Made by a program: the position numbers and the translations under genes | Shown here: positions 34,758 to 43,647 of the stretch, piece after piece | How positions within the stretch are numbered: position 1 is the first letter of the stretch | Layout of the letters: each line of letters begins with the position of its first letter | From: Nesterenkonia ebinurensis | GTDB lineage: Bacteria; Actinomycetota; Actinomycetes; Actinomycetales; Micrococcaceae | Reading direction: 5' to 3' | NCBI RefSeq assembly: GCF_008711175.1 | Contig: NZ_VWNF01000032.1 | Span: 186,001-250,000, forward strand | Length of the DNA stretch: 64,000 nt | Notes under the pieces: model-generated | What the model was told of the DNA's origin: nothing | Database searches by the model: none | What the model saw: the letters and a program-made list of their open reading frames with translations, nothing else

Positions 34758-36344
34758 TTACTGCTCCAGGGAGGTGTCTCTGAGACTCTTCATGGAGCCG
34801 TTGGCCATGGGCGTGTAGCCTGTGACTCCTTCGGCCAGAGCCGTGTACTCATAAGGCGCGAAGAGCCATACCCACACAGCCTCTTCCTCCAGCTCAGCAG
34901 AGACTTGGTCATAGATCTCTCGACGAGAGTCCTCCTCGGTCTCCTCCAGCCCCTGGGCGAAAAGCTCATCGAGAGTTTCGGAACTGTACCCGGCCACTTG
35001 GTTGAGGTTTCCATCGGAAATGAAGTACCGCCCGTACATCACATCGGGATCAGGCTGGCCACCGTTGAGAGCCAGAGCAAGTTCGAAGTCTGCCTCCATC
35101 CAACGGTCCACGTAGGAGCCTGACTCCAGTGCCTCAATCTGCACGGTGATGCCGATCTGATCTAGCTGGGCCTGGATGTTCTCGGCCTGGGCCACTGCAG
35201 TGGAAGGATAGCCGTCACCCATCACGATCATGCTGAGCGTCAGGCCGTCTGCGTAGCCCGCGTCAGCCAGATGCTGCTGTGCACGGTCCAGGTCGGGCTC
35301 GGGGCAGGGGCGATTGTCGGGATCGCTCAGGTATGCCGGGGACGTGATGGGGCCGGTGACTTCCCCGGCTCCCATGGCAGCTGACTCCAACACCTCGTAG
35401 CGGTCGACTGTGCATGCGATCGCAAGCCGGACGTCTACGTCGTCAAGAGGTTCGGTGTATCCGTTGAACTGGAGCACCTGGTAGCTGAGTTGGGGAGTTT
35501 CGTGAATCTCGATGTCGCCCCCGATAGTGTCAACCAGCACCGGATCGTCGAAAGCAGCCAGATGTACGTTTCCAGCCTGCAAGGCGGATACGATGGCGTT
35601 CTCATCGGGTATCACCCGAAACTCTACGGAGTCCAGCGCCGGCTCACCATCCCAGTAGTCCGGGTTGGCAGCCAGGGTCAGTGCCTCATTGGCTTCATGG
35701 CTCTCCAAGGCGAAGGGGCCGGTGCCGTTGGGCTCGTTCGAAATAGTGTCAAGGTCAGCATCAGCGGGCAGGATCGCAGTGCTTCCCAAAGCAAGCTTTG
35801 AAGGCAGAGCGCCATCGGGCGAGCTCAGCGTCAACGTCACCTCGTGGGTGTCGGTGGCCTCAACAGAATCGACGGCCGCAAGGTAAGTGGCAGAGACTGC
35901 CGCGGTCTCCTCATCCATGATGGCCTCATAGGAGGCGACAACGTCATCCGCAGTCAGATCGCTACCGTCGTGAAAAGTCACGTCCTCACGCAATGTGAAG
36001 GTGACTGTCAACGCATCCTCACTGACCTCCCAGTCCTCAGCGAGTCCCGGCACTACATTGAGCTCCTCGTCCAGCTCAGTGAGAGTGCCGTAGATGTTCT
36101 GCAGCACCCGCACTGAGTGGAAATGGGTCGCAGTCCACGGGAGGAGGTTGTCCACGTCGGAGGAGGTGCCCACCACCAGGTTCTGGGGTGCGGCGTCGTC
36201 CCCGTTGGCTGCTGATCCATTGTCGCCATTGGAACAAGCGGTAAGGGCTAATGCACTGATACTGAGGATCACCCCCGCTCCCCGTAGAGGGCCAGATGAC
36301 GCGCCTCTGCCGCCACGCGGTGTGCCAAAGATAGGGGTATTCAT
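34758..36344 (-). CDS. Peptide/muropeptide ABC transporter substrate-binding lipoprotein
   Basis: A 528-residue family 5 solute-binding protein (DppA/OppA/MppA type). A signal peptide ends in a lipobox LTAC with lipid-anchored C37, followed by a Gly/Asp-rich linker. TFTLREDVTFHDGSDLTADDVV is the family hallmark. The start MNTPIFG follows AAGGAG by 6 nt; an earlier ATG 36 nt upstream does not. It would sit outside the membrane and capture ligand. Context with murQ, anmK and an M19 peptidase suggests muropeptides rather than simple dipeptides; this is inference. Confidence 0.9.
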   Translation of the reverse strand: MNTPIFGTPRGGRGASSGPLRGAGVILSISALALTACSNGDNGSAANGDDAAPQNLVVGTSSDVDNLLPWTATHFHSVRVLQNIYGTLTELDEELNVVPGLAEDWEVSEDALTVTFTLREDVTFHDGSDLTADDVVASYEAIMDEETAAVSATYLAAVDSVEATDTHEVTLTLSSPDGALPSKLALGSTAILPADADLDTISNEPNGTGPFALESHEANEALTLAANPDYWDGEPALDSVEFRVIPDENAIVSALQAGNVHLAAFDDPVLVDTIGGDIEIHETPQLSYQVLQFNGYTEPLDDVDVRLAIACTVDRYEVLESAAMGAGEVTGPITSPAYLSDPDNRPCPEPDLDRAQQHLADAGYADGLTLSMIVMGDGYPSTAVAQAENIQAQLDQIGITVQIEALESGSYVDRWMEADFELALALNGGQPDPDVMYGRYFISDGNLNQVAGYSSETLDELFAQGLEETEEDSRREIYDQVSAELEEEAVWVWLFAPYEYTALAEGVTGYTPMANGSMKSLRDTSLEQ

Positions 36345-36382
36345 GCTGAGCTCCTTGTGATGCGAGTGGGTGGTAATCACAT

Positions 36383-36427
36383 GGTAATTATTTACCTAGA
36401 TGGTTTCAATAGAGAAAATAATTTTTT
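36383..36427. promoter_or_regulatory. AT-rich operator/promoter region of the muropeptide operon
   Basis: Two palindrome-like sites lie in the divergent spacer: GGTAATTATTTACC (36383-36396) and GAAAATAATTTTTT (36414-36427). Both are strikingly AT-rich for this chromosome. RpiR/MurR-type regulators bind such sites, and the regulator gene begins right beside them, so control of both the operon and the regulator is likely. Confidence 0.5.
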
Positions 36428-36474
36428 ACATGGGTGTTACGTCGCCTCGCTCGTGCATTAGGGTGGGATCCATC

Positions 36475-37401
36475 ATGGTGACCGAACACAATACAGGTGG
36501 AGCGTCTGCTCATGAGAGCGGGCGTCCGCAGTCACGTGCGATGCTCGTGAAAGTTCGGGGGCAGCTGCCCAGCCTCCGCCCAGCTGAGAGACGGATCGCT
36601 GAGGATCTGCTCTCCGACCCTGAAGGCTTTGCACGCTCGTCCATCAGTGAGACTGCAGTCCGAGCGGGGACCTCAACAACTACGGTAGTGCGCTTCTACA
36701 GACGCATCGGTTACCAGCGGTTCAAGGACCTTCGTCACGATCTCACACAGGAATCCGTCCGGGAACGGATGACAACCCATGAGTTCCCCGCTGAGGCCAG
36801 CGATATCGGCAGGAGGGACAGTCTGGCCCAGATAGTCGCCAAAGTTGCTCGTGATGAGACCCTGTCCATCAGTGATACCGCAACTATGCTGCAGACTGAA
36901 GAGCTCACCCGCGCTGTCCGGATCGCAGCACACGCTCAACGCATAGATATCTTCGGGGTCGGCGCCAGTTCTATTGTCAGCCGCGACTTACAGCGCAAGT
37001 TGGCTCGCATCGGTCGTACGGCAATCGACTGGCCGGAAGCACACTCAGCCTGGACTGCTGCAGCGGTGCTGAATGGAGACTCTGTAGCATTAGCAATCTC
37101 GCACTCCGGAGTCACCTCAGACACTGTCGAGTTTCTCCGGCTGGCGCGGCATTCCGGGGCCACCACAATCGCCATCACCAACGTTGAGGATTCAGTCTTG
37201 GCCCGCGAAGCTGATGTGGTGCTGTGCACCGCTGCTCGAGAAACCGCGTTCCGTTCTGGTGCACTCGGTAGTCGCATCGCACAGTTAATGGTGGTGGACT
37301 GCCTCTTCATCGGTGTAGCTCAGACACACTACGATGCTTCTCTCGAAGCACTGCGAACTACATACCAGGCAGTGCAGTCCAGGGCATCCCGGCCCTCCTG
37401 A
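36475..37401 (+). CDS. RpiR/MurR-family transcriptional regulator
   Basis: A 308-residue regulator with an N-terminal RpiR helix-turn-helix (RPAERRIAEDLLSDP, SISETAVRAGTSTTTVVRFYRRIGYQRFKDLR) and a C-terminal SIS sugar-phosphate domain (IDIFGVGASSIVSRDLQRKL, AISHSGVTSDTVEFLRLAR); these are quoted as separate short motifs. E. coli MurR senses MurNAc-6P with the same layout. Start MVTEHN chosen over an upstream ATG inside the operator region. It is divergent from the operon it most likely represses. Confidence 0.9.
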   Translation: MVTEHNTGGASAHESGRPQSRAMLVKVRGQLPSLRPAERRIAEDLLSDPEGFARSSISETAVRAGTSTTTVVRFYRRIGYQRFKDLRHDLTQESVRERMTTHEFPAEASDIGRRDSLAQIVAKVARDETLSISDTATMLQTEELTRAVRIAAHAQRIDIFGVGASSIVSRDLQRKLARIGRTAIDWPEAHSAWTAAAVLNGDSVALAISHSGVTSDTVEFLRLARHSGATTIAITNVEDSVLAREADVVLCTAARETAFRSGALGSRIAQLMVVDCLFIGVAQTHYDASLEALRTTYQAVQSRASRPS

Positions 37402-37405
37402 ACTC

Positions 37406-39346
37406 CTAAAGCTGTGCGGCGGCTTCGGCGATCCTGGCGTGCAGGTCGCGCAGCCGGGTCCGGTCGGTGCGGATCTCAATGATCCGTACGCCTAGCCGAT
37501 CGTCAGGGTGGGAAAGCGCCCGGCCGAGTTCCTCCAGGTCCTCGGCGTAGATGTACTCGTGCTGGTAGGCATCGGCAACCGCCTCCATATCCACTGTCTG
37601 CGGGGTACCGAAAAGCCGCTCCACGGTCTGCGCATGATCCGGCCGGCGGCCGACCTCACCGTGCTCCAGCTGGTCGAAGATCGCACCACCGGCATCGTTG
37701 ATCACCACCACATCCAGGTTGGGCGGCTGCTCGGTGGAGGGGATCAGCAAGGCATTGGTGTCATGGAGGAAGGTGAGGTCACCTACCAGGGCGGTGACCC
37801 GATGGCCGATCGCCAGCGCCATCCCGGCAGCGGCTGAAATGTTCCCGTCGATGCCGGCGATCCCGCGCAGCGCTTGAACCACCGGTGCAGCCGAGCTCCG
37901 GCTGCGGGTCAGTGCAGCGGCGAGGTCCACCTCCCGGATCACGGAAGAGGACCCCAGCAGCAGGGGTGCGCGGACTGTCTCGGCAACAAACTGGGCAGCA
38001 CGTACTGAGCTGAGTGAGCCGGCGTCGTCGTCCTCCTCCCTGAGCACTGAGTCGATGATGCTCTGGGCCTTCAGCCCGGTCTCCTCCCAGGCCTGGGTCC
38101 AGTTCGGATCGGCCTTGCCGGCAAACTCGGCGAGCATGTCGGTGGTGGTGATGACCCTGCGCGGCAGGCGCTGGTCATGCCAGGGCTCAGCCCGCGGTGC
38201 GTACTGGACCACCTCGAGGTCCTGCCGGCTGATCAGCCACTGGACTGAACGGGTAAGGGTGGGTCTGCCGGCCACCACCACCCGTTCGACGCTGCGCACC
38301 AGGTCAGCGGCTGGTGAGCCTTCCGGGGACTGCAGCAGCAGCCGGTAGCCCTGAATGGGGCCGAGATCGGTCCAGCGGGCCCCGGAGGTGGGCTCAGCGA
38401 GCATCGGATGACCCAAGCTGCGGGCCAGCTCAACAGCCTCGGGGGGAGCCGCATGGCCCATCACGAACAATGTTCTCAGTGCTGGTCCCGGCCACGGGTG
38501 CCGGTCCCGCTCGCCTAAAGTCCCATCCTCTGTACCGAAACCTTGCTCACCCTCCGTTGCGCTGGAGAGAACATCTGCTGAACGGAGATGCTCGGCCGGG
38601 GTGATTCCTCCCATGCCCCCTCTCCGGTACAAACGCTCCCGTTCCTTCGGCGGAATCACACCACGCCGCGCCCACCGCTGAGCACCCGGCTGCCGTGCCA
38701 GGGAATCAGCAGCAGGTACTAGCGGGTCGGCGAATCCGATGTTCAGATGCACCGGCCCCGGGGCTGAACGCGCCGTTGCCGCAGTAGCAGCCCGCAGCAG
38801 CAAGGCGGTCTGGGTCTCGGCGGCGAGCATATCGTCCCGGGAGACCGGCTCCAGGCGCAGGCTGCCTTCAGCGACGGCCGACTGTTCCAGGTCCAGTTCA
38901 TCGCGCACGCGGCCGCTGAACATGCCCTGCTGCCACACGGTCTGGTTGGCCCCGGTGCCATGCAGGGATTCGGGCCGGTCGGCAGTGATTGCCACCAGCG
39001 GCACCCCTGACATATCCGCCTCCATCACAGCAGGTAGCAGGTTCCCGGCGGCGGTCCCGGAGGTGGTCACTACTCCGGCGGGCTCCCCTGCGGCCAGGGC
39101 TATGCCGAGAGCAGTGAAGGCGGCGGAGCGTTCGTCGGTGCGGATGTGCAGGGTGATCGCACCCAGCTGCTCGGCCTCGGCCAGGGCGTAAGCCAGCGGC
39201 GCGGAGCGGGACCCCGGGCAGAGCACTACATGGCGCATCTGCAGGGTCAGGCCGCGGATGACCCGGCGGGCCAGGCGGAGGGATTCGGAGTCGTGGGAGT
39301 CGTCGAACTCTCGGAAGGGACCCCTCTCAGCTGCCATGGAGTACAT
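37406..39346 (-). CDS. menD: SEPHCHC synthase MenD
   Basis: A 646-residue thiamine-diphosphate enzyme joining isochorismate and 2-oxoglutarate. CPGSRSAPLAYAL, TTSGTAAGNLLPAVMEA and GDLTFLHDTNALL with the ThDP motif VVVINDAGGAIFDQLEHG are diagnostic. It is longer than usual: about 50 residues around residues 235-285 (PPKERERLYRRGG, LSSATEGEQGFGTEDG) look inserted and match a family-B repeat at their end. The start overlaps the menC stop by 20 bp; ATG 39346 or 39334 are both possible. Confidence 0.9.
   Translation of the reverse strand: MYSMAAERGPFREFDDSHDSESLRLARRVIRGLTLQMRHVVLCPGSRSAPLAYALAEAEQLGAITLHIRTDERSAAFTALGIALAAGEPAGVVTTSGTAAGNLLPAVMEADMSGVPLVAITADRPESLHGTGANQTVWQQGMFSGRVRDELDLEQSAVAEGSLRLEPVSRDDMLAAETQTALLLRAATAATARSAPGPVHLNIGFADPLVPAADSLARQPGAQRWARRGVIPPKERERLYRRGGMGGITPAEHLRSADVLSSATEGEQGFGTEDGTLGERDRHPWPGPALRTLFVMGHAAPPEAVELARSLGHPMLAEPTSGARWTDLGPIQGYRLLLQSPEGSPAADLVRSVERVVVAGRPTLTRSVQWLISRQDLEVVQYAPRAEPWHDQRLPRRVITTTDMLAEFAGKADPNWTQAWEETGLKAQSIIDSVLREEDDDAGSLSSVRAAQFVAETVRAPLLLGSSSVIREVDLAAALTRSRSSAAPVVQALRGIAGIDGNISAAAGMALAIGHRVTALVGDLTFLHDTNALLIPSTEQPPNLDVVVINDAGGAIFDQLEHGEVGRRPDHAQTVERLFGTPQTVDMEAVADAYQHEYIYAEDLEELGRALSHPDDRLGVRIIEIRTDRTRLRDLHARIAEAAAQL
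38506..38650. repeat. Probable repeat-derived insertion in menD
   Basis: On the minus strand the end of this stretch reads GGGACTTTAGGCGAGCGGGA, sharing ACTTTAGGCG with the family-B elements. The encoded segment is rich in Gly, Glu and Arg and interrupts an otherwise well-conserved protein. Confidence 0.4.
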
Positions 39347-40388
39347 GGTATGCCGCGCGCAGCCGGTCCAGCCACAAGGCTTCATGCTCCCCGGTCACGC
39401 GGTACCGGCTGATCAGCTGCGGATTCGGCTGCGGAGCGGAAACAACGACCACGCCACCTGGCGTCTCTGCCACCGGCACCTGTAGCTCGCCGCCAACAGG
39501 CACTAGCGGCTGATCCACCAGCTCACCGCCGAACATGGTCACTGTGCCCAACCCGCAGGCATAGGGCAGCTCCGGCAGCCGGGCAGCCAGGGCAAGCCCG
39601 GCGGTCAGCCCCACGGAGGTGTCCAGGGCTGAGGAGACCACGGCCGGCAGCCCGGCCTGCTGAACAATATCCAAGGCACGGTCCACACCGCCCAGTGGAG
39701 GCACTTTGACCACAATCAGGTCTGCGGCACCCAGCTGGGCTACTCGCAGCGGGTCCTCGGCCTTGCGCACTGCCTCATCAGCTGCGACCGGCACCGGAAC
39801 GCCCACCTTATGCAGCTGCTTGCGCAGCTCGGCCAGCGGTTCGATCCCGGCCACCGGCTGCTCGGCGTACTCGAAGCGCTCCCCGGCGATCTCAACGATC
39901 CGCTGCAGGGCCTCCACCGCCTCAAATAAGCTCCAGGCACCGTTGGCGTCCACCCGGATCCCGGCTCCCGGCACGAGCCGGCAGACCTCGGCGACCCGGG
40001 CGGCGTCGTGCTCAATGCCCTGACCAGGCTCAGCAACTTTGATCTTCACCGCGGGAATCGAGTCCAGATCCCCGTAGCGGCTCAGTACGGTCTCAACCTG
40101 ATCAGGGCTGACCGCCGGCATGGTGGCGTTGACCGGCACCACTGAGCGCAGCGGAGCGCCCAGCCCCTGCCAGGCGGCCTGTAAACCTGCGTCCAGCCAG
40201 TGCGCAGACTCCTCCGGACCGTACTCGGGGAAGGGGCCGAACTCCCCCCAGCCGGCAGGACCACGCAGCAGCAGCACCTGGCGGGCAGTCTGGCCGCGGA
40301 ATCGGGTGCGCATGGGCAGCGAAACCACCACGGCAGTCTCGAGGACCTCTGCAAGCTCCGGGAGTGAGGGATTGGGCACAGCACCCAA
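39327..40388 (-). CDS. menC: o-Succinylbenzoate synthase MenC
   Basis: A 353-residue enolase-superfamily enzyme. The catalytic lysine is in VKIKVAE, metal ligands in RVDANGAW, YAEQPV and ADEAVR, and the second lysine in DLIVVKVPPLGG. It dehydrates SHCHC to o-succinylbenzoate in menaquinone synthesis. TTG 40388 is the annotated start; a GTG 9 nt later is also possible. Overlap with menD and divergence from the PAP2 gene are clear. Confidence 0.9.
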   Translation of the reverse strand: MGAVPNPSLPELAEVLETAVVVSLPMRTRFRGQTARQVLLLRGPAGWGEFGPFPEYGPEESAHWLDAGLQAAWQGLGAPLRSVVPVNATMPAVSPDQVETVLSRYGDLDSIPAVKIKVAEPGQGIEHDAARVAEVCRLVPGAGIRVDANGAWSLFEAVEALQRIVEIAGERFEYAEQPVAGIEPLAELRKQLHKVGVPVPVAADEAVRKAEDPLRVAQLGAADLIVVKVPPLGGVDRALDIVQQAGLPAVVSSALDTSVGLTAGLALAARLPELPYACGLGTVTMFGGELVDQPLVPVGGELQVPVAETPGGVVVVSAPQPNPQLISRYRVTGEHEALWLDRLRAAYHVLHGS

Positions 40389-40432
40389 GTCTATGTTCGG
40401 CGATTGAGAACAGAGCTGGGAGAATGGTCGGC

Positions 40433-41398
40433 ATGTCTTCTGCTCTGCGTCCGCCTGCGGTGCGCACCGGCCTCTGGATCACCGGGGTGCTGGTGTGCAG
40501 TGTGCTGTTCCTGGTTGTCTACGAGTACTTTGTGCGTACCGAGTCCGGTCAGTTCCTGGACAATGTGATGCGCCTGACCGCAGACCACTTCAACCATCCG
40601 CTGCCGGAGCTGAACCCGAACAACCGGTGGATCGCGGTGATCATTGTGCTCCCGCCGGCGTTGATCTTCGCCATCATCGTGCTGGTCAAGCAGAAGTACC
40701 TTGCCGGGCTGATCGCGATAGGCACGGTGCTGGCAGCCAATATCTCTACCCAGGTGCTGAAGTACGGGATGCTGGACCGCCCTGATCTGGTGGACAACCC
40801 GACGTACTGGACCAATAACTCGCTGCCCAGCGGGCACACCACCATTGCCGCCTCGGTGGCGGTGGCGGTGTTCCTGGTGGCCAGTCCCAAAGCCAGGCCC
40901 GGGCTCGGCGTGTTGGCAGCCATCTGGGGCGGAGGCTGGGGCGCTTACCTGTTTATTGAGGCCTGGCACCGGCCTTCCGATATGATCGCGGCCTACCTGG
41001 TGGTGGCGGCCTGGGGCTTGGTGGGCGGCTGGCTGATCTTCCGCTCCGAGCCGCGGAACAACACAGTGATCGCCGATGCTGAGCCGGATGTGGCACCAGC
41101 TGCCGGGCTGTGCTGGTTCTTGGGGATTGTGCTGGGTATCGGGGCGGTGCTGTGCCTGATCTTCGCCGGGGGCTGGTCCGGGCTGGCTGCCAGCTTCGAT
41201 GATCCCAGCCTGTGGACCTGGATCGCCGGAACCCTGCTGTCTCTGGGGCCGGCGTTCCTCACCGCAGCAGTGGGCATCAACTTCTTCGGCGCCGAGACCG
41301 GCCGGCGGATGCGCGGAGAAGATGTGCCGGCTCCCAAGGGCGCCCGCATTGTGTATCCGATCCCGCCGGAGCTGCGCGAGCTCTACGAACGCGTATGA
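40433..41398 (+). CDS. PAP2-family membrane phosphatase
   Basis: A 321-residue integral membrane protein with the three phosphatase motifs: KYGMLDRP, SLPSGHTT and WHRPSDMIAAY. About eight hydrophobic segments. Such enzymes dephosphorylate undecaprenyl diphosphate or phosphatidate on the outer membrane face. GGGAG lies 9 nt before the chosen ATG; an in-frame ATG 9 nt earlier exists. Its stop overlaps the mutY ATG. Confidence 0.88.
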   Translation: MSSALRPPAVRTGLWITGVLVCSVLFLVVYEYFVRTESGQFLDNVMRLTADHFNHPLPELNPNNRWIAVIIVLPPALIFAIIVLVKQKYLAGLIAIGTVLAANISTQVLKYGMLDRPDLVDNPTYWTNNSLPSGHTTIAASVAVAVFLVASPKARPGLGVLAAIWGGGWGAYLFIEAWHRPSDMIAAYLVVAAWGLVGGWLIFRSEPRNNTVIADAEPDVAPAAGLCWFLGIVLGIGAVLCLIFAGGWSGLAASFDDPSLWTWIAGTLLSLGPAFLTAAVGINFFGAETGRRMRGEDVPAPKGARIVYPIPPELRELYERV

Positions 41399-42387
41399 GT
41401 CAGAAGCCGCGTGACCGATTGAGCCGAGTGAAGACCGGAGCTAGCTCCAGGTATTCCGGGGCGATCGAGGAAAGCGAGAGCCTTCGGCTCTCGCAGGCGG
41501 TGCACGAGGCCGCCGTCTCCTGGTATCACCGTGCTGCCCGAGACCTGCCCTGGCGCCGCCAGGACTGCTCTGCATGGGGTGTGCTGGTCTCCGAGACCAT
41601 GCTGCAGCAGACTCCTGTGGCCCGGGTGCTGCCCCGTTGGGAGGAGTGGATGCGCCGCTGGCCCACCCCGCACGAGACCGCCAAGGCACCTGTGGCTGAA
41701 ATCCTCACCGTCTGGGACCGGCTGGGCTACCCGCGGCGCGCGCTGCGGCTGCAGCAGACGGCGGCTGCGATTGTGGAACATCACGACGGCCAGGTGCCCA
41801 GCACCCGGGATGAGCTGCGCGCTTTGCCGGGTGTCGGTGAGTACACCGCTGCAGCAGTGGCCTGCTTCGCCTTTGGCGTCCCTGAGGTTGTGGTGGACAC
41901 CAATATCCGCCGGGTGCATACCCGGGTGTTCTCCGGGCACGCCCTGCCAGGAAAGACCTACACCGCGCAGCAGCGCAGGCTCGCCCATGATGTGTTCCCG
42001 GATCCGGAGCACGACTGCGGACAGTTTGCCTGTGCCTGGAACATCGCTGTGATGGAGCTTGGTGCTCTGGTCTGCACGGCCCGGGCCCCGCAGTGCGGAG
42101 CCTGCCCGGTGGCTGAGCTCTGTACCTGGCGGCGGGCCGGATTCCCGCCGCCCACCGAGGAGCAGAAGCCTCGTGGGCAGGCCTGGGCAGGCACCGACCG
42201 ACAGGTCCGCGGGGCGCTGATGGCGGCGCTGCGCTGTGGGCCTGCACAGCGCTCAGTGCTCATTGCTTCGCTACCCCTTCCGGCTGCGGACCTGGATCAA
42301 CGGCACCGCTGCCTGGAGTCGCTGCTGACAGATGGCCTGGCTGAGCAGCGCGGAGACCAAGTCGCCCTGCCGGGGGTGCTGCGCTGA
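41395..42387 (+). CDS. mutY: Adenine DNA glycosylase MutY
   Basis: A 330-residue MutY removing A opposite 8-oxoG. The catalytic region LPWRRQD...WGVLVSETMLQQT, the hairpin LPGVGEYTAAA with D in VDTNIRRV, and the 4Fe-4S cysteines in CTARAPQCGACPVAELC are present. The first roughly 35 residues (DRLSRVKTGASSRYSGAIEE) come from a family-A repeat and precede the normal MutY start region VSWYHRAARDLPW. ATG overlaps the PAP2 stop (ATGA). The C-terminal NUDIX-like domain of many MutY proteins appears reduced. Confidence 0.92.
   Translation: MSQKPRDRLSRVKTGASSRYSGAIEESESLRLSQAVHEAAVSWYHRAARDLPWRRQDCSAWGVLVSETMLQQTPVARVLPRWEEWMRRWPTPHETAKAPVAEILTVWDRLGYPRRALRLQQTAAAIVEHHDGQVPSTRDELRALPGVGEYTAAAVACFAFGVPEVVVDTNIRRVHTRVFSGHALPGKTYTAQQRRLAHDVFPDPEHDCGQFACAWNIAVMELGALVCTARAPQCGACPVAELCTWRRAGFPPPTEEQKPRGQAWAGTDRQVRGALMAALRCGPAQRSVLIASLPLPAADLDQRHRCLESLLTDGLAEQRGDQVALPGVLR
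41413..41494. repeat. Family-A palindromic repeat in the mutY 5' end
   Basis: GACCGATTGAGCCGAGTGAA, GACCGGAGCTAGCTCC (hairpin), CCGGGGCGATCGAGG and a closing hairpin GCGAGAGC-CTT-CGGCTCTCGC. Read in the same frame as the M13 peptidase copy: both give DRxSRxKTG...S.AIE. Confidence 0.75.
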
Positions 42388-42496
42388 TCCCGGCGACGGG
42401 CGCATCTCGCGCTCGTTCCCTGACGTGGCCCGCACCCTGGCTTCGCTGCTCAGCGCTGCGTGAGCGGGCAGACCTATGGAGTCTTAGACTTCTTAA

Positions 42497-43645
42497 ATGA
42501 CCTCCTCTGCCCGCAATCTCCGTCATCTGCTGGGCTCGGCCCGGCGGGCGACAGTAAACCGGGCGCGTACCGGGACGGTCCGGGCTCGGCGCTCGGTGCT
42601 GCCTGCCGCGCAGATGACTGCCGCCGGGGTCGGCGCCTATGTGATCTCTGAGCAGCTGCTGGGGCATGAGACCCCACTCTTCGCTGCAGTGGCTGCGCTG
42701 ATCGCTATGGGTTTCACCAAGGAACTGCGGCTGCGCAAAGTGGTTGAGGTCGCGGTGGGCTGCACCCTAGGCGTCTTCCTGGCCGACATGCTGGTGCACG
42801 GCCTGGGAGCCGGGGTGCTCACTGCGGTCATCGCGGTGTTCCTGGCGGTGATGCTGGCCCGATTCTTAGACCCTGGGGCAATGTTCGCTATGCAGATGGG
42901 CCTGCAGGCCCTGCTGGTGGTGATGGTGCCGGTGCCTGCTGAGGCGGCCCTGGGGCCATTCACCCGCTCGGTGGATGCGGTGGTGGGCGGCGTCGTCGCC
43001 CTGGCCATCACCCTGATCACGCCAAAGGATCCGCGCGGTGAACCGGTCCGTGAGCTGAAGGCGGTGACACAGACGCTGACGGTCTCGCTGCGCGATGTCT
43101 CTGCTGCCCTGCGCAGCTCGGACTCTCGGCAGGCCTGGCATGCGCTGATCCGGGCCCGCGGCCTACAGACCCAGATCGATGAGTCCACCCGGGCATTGAC
43201 TGCAGCCAAGGAGCTCACCCAGTTCTCACCCGCACACCGAAGGCACCGGCACTATGTGCGGAAGCTGGAGCGGGTGGCGGACAAGTTGGACCTGGCAGTG
43301 CGCAGCCTTCGGGTAACCGCCCGCCGCACGGTCAGCACTATTGACCACGCCGCCCTGAGCGATGCGGGCACGGAGAATCTAGCCACTGCAGTGCAGGGAC
43401 TGGCGGATGCCTCAGTACAGCTCTCGCGTGCCGTCGGCGAGTCCGGGCCGGGCTTCGAGAAGTCCATGGATGCTGCCCGGGACGAGCTGGCAGCAGTGGC
43501 GATCACCCTGCATCCGAAGCGGCTGGAGATCAGTGATCTGGAGGGGGAGGCCCTGGTGCTGCTGATCCGCACGATGGTGGTGGATCTGCTTGAGGCCACC
43601 GGCAGCACCCACGACGACGCCGTGGCCTACCTCCCAGCCCTGTAG
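42497..43645 (+). CDS. FUSC-family membrane protein (aromatic-acid exporter-like)
   Basis: A 382-residue protein. After a basic N-terminus there are five or six hydrophobic helices (about 35-180; FAAVAALIAMGF, LLVVMVPVPAEAALGPF), then a helical cytoplasmic domain with ITLITPKDPRGEPVRELK at the border. This layout is that of FUSC/ArAE-type proteins, which export aromatic acids in some bacteria. The substrate is unknown. The ATG follows TTAGACTTCTTAA closely, so a leaderless start is likely. Convergent with radA, two bases apart. Confidence 0.8.
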   Translation: MTSSARNLRHLLGSARRATVNRARTGTVRARRSVLPAAQMTAAGVGAYVISEQLLGHETPLFAAVAALIAMGFTKELRLRKVVEVAVGCTLGVFLADMLVHGLGAGVLTAVIAVFLAVMLARFLDPGAMFAMQMGLQALLVVMVPVPAEAALGPFTRSVDAVVGGVVALAITLITPKDPRGEPVRELKAVTQTLTVSLRDVSAALRSSDSRQAWHALIRARGLQTQIDESTRALTAAKELTQFSPAHRRHRHYVRKLERVADKLDLAVRSLRVTARRTVSTIDHAALSDAGTENLATAVQGLADASVQLSRAVGESGPGFEKSMDAARDELAAVAITLHPKRLEISDLEGEALVLLIRTMVVDLLEATGSTHDDAVAYLPAL

Positions 43646-43647
43646 CG

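Noticed and set aside
38023-38045. Simple repeat tract (GTCGTCGTCCTCCTCC) in menD
   Set aside because: It encodes an acidic Glu/Asp run on the minus strand; no array or expansion beyond that.
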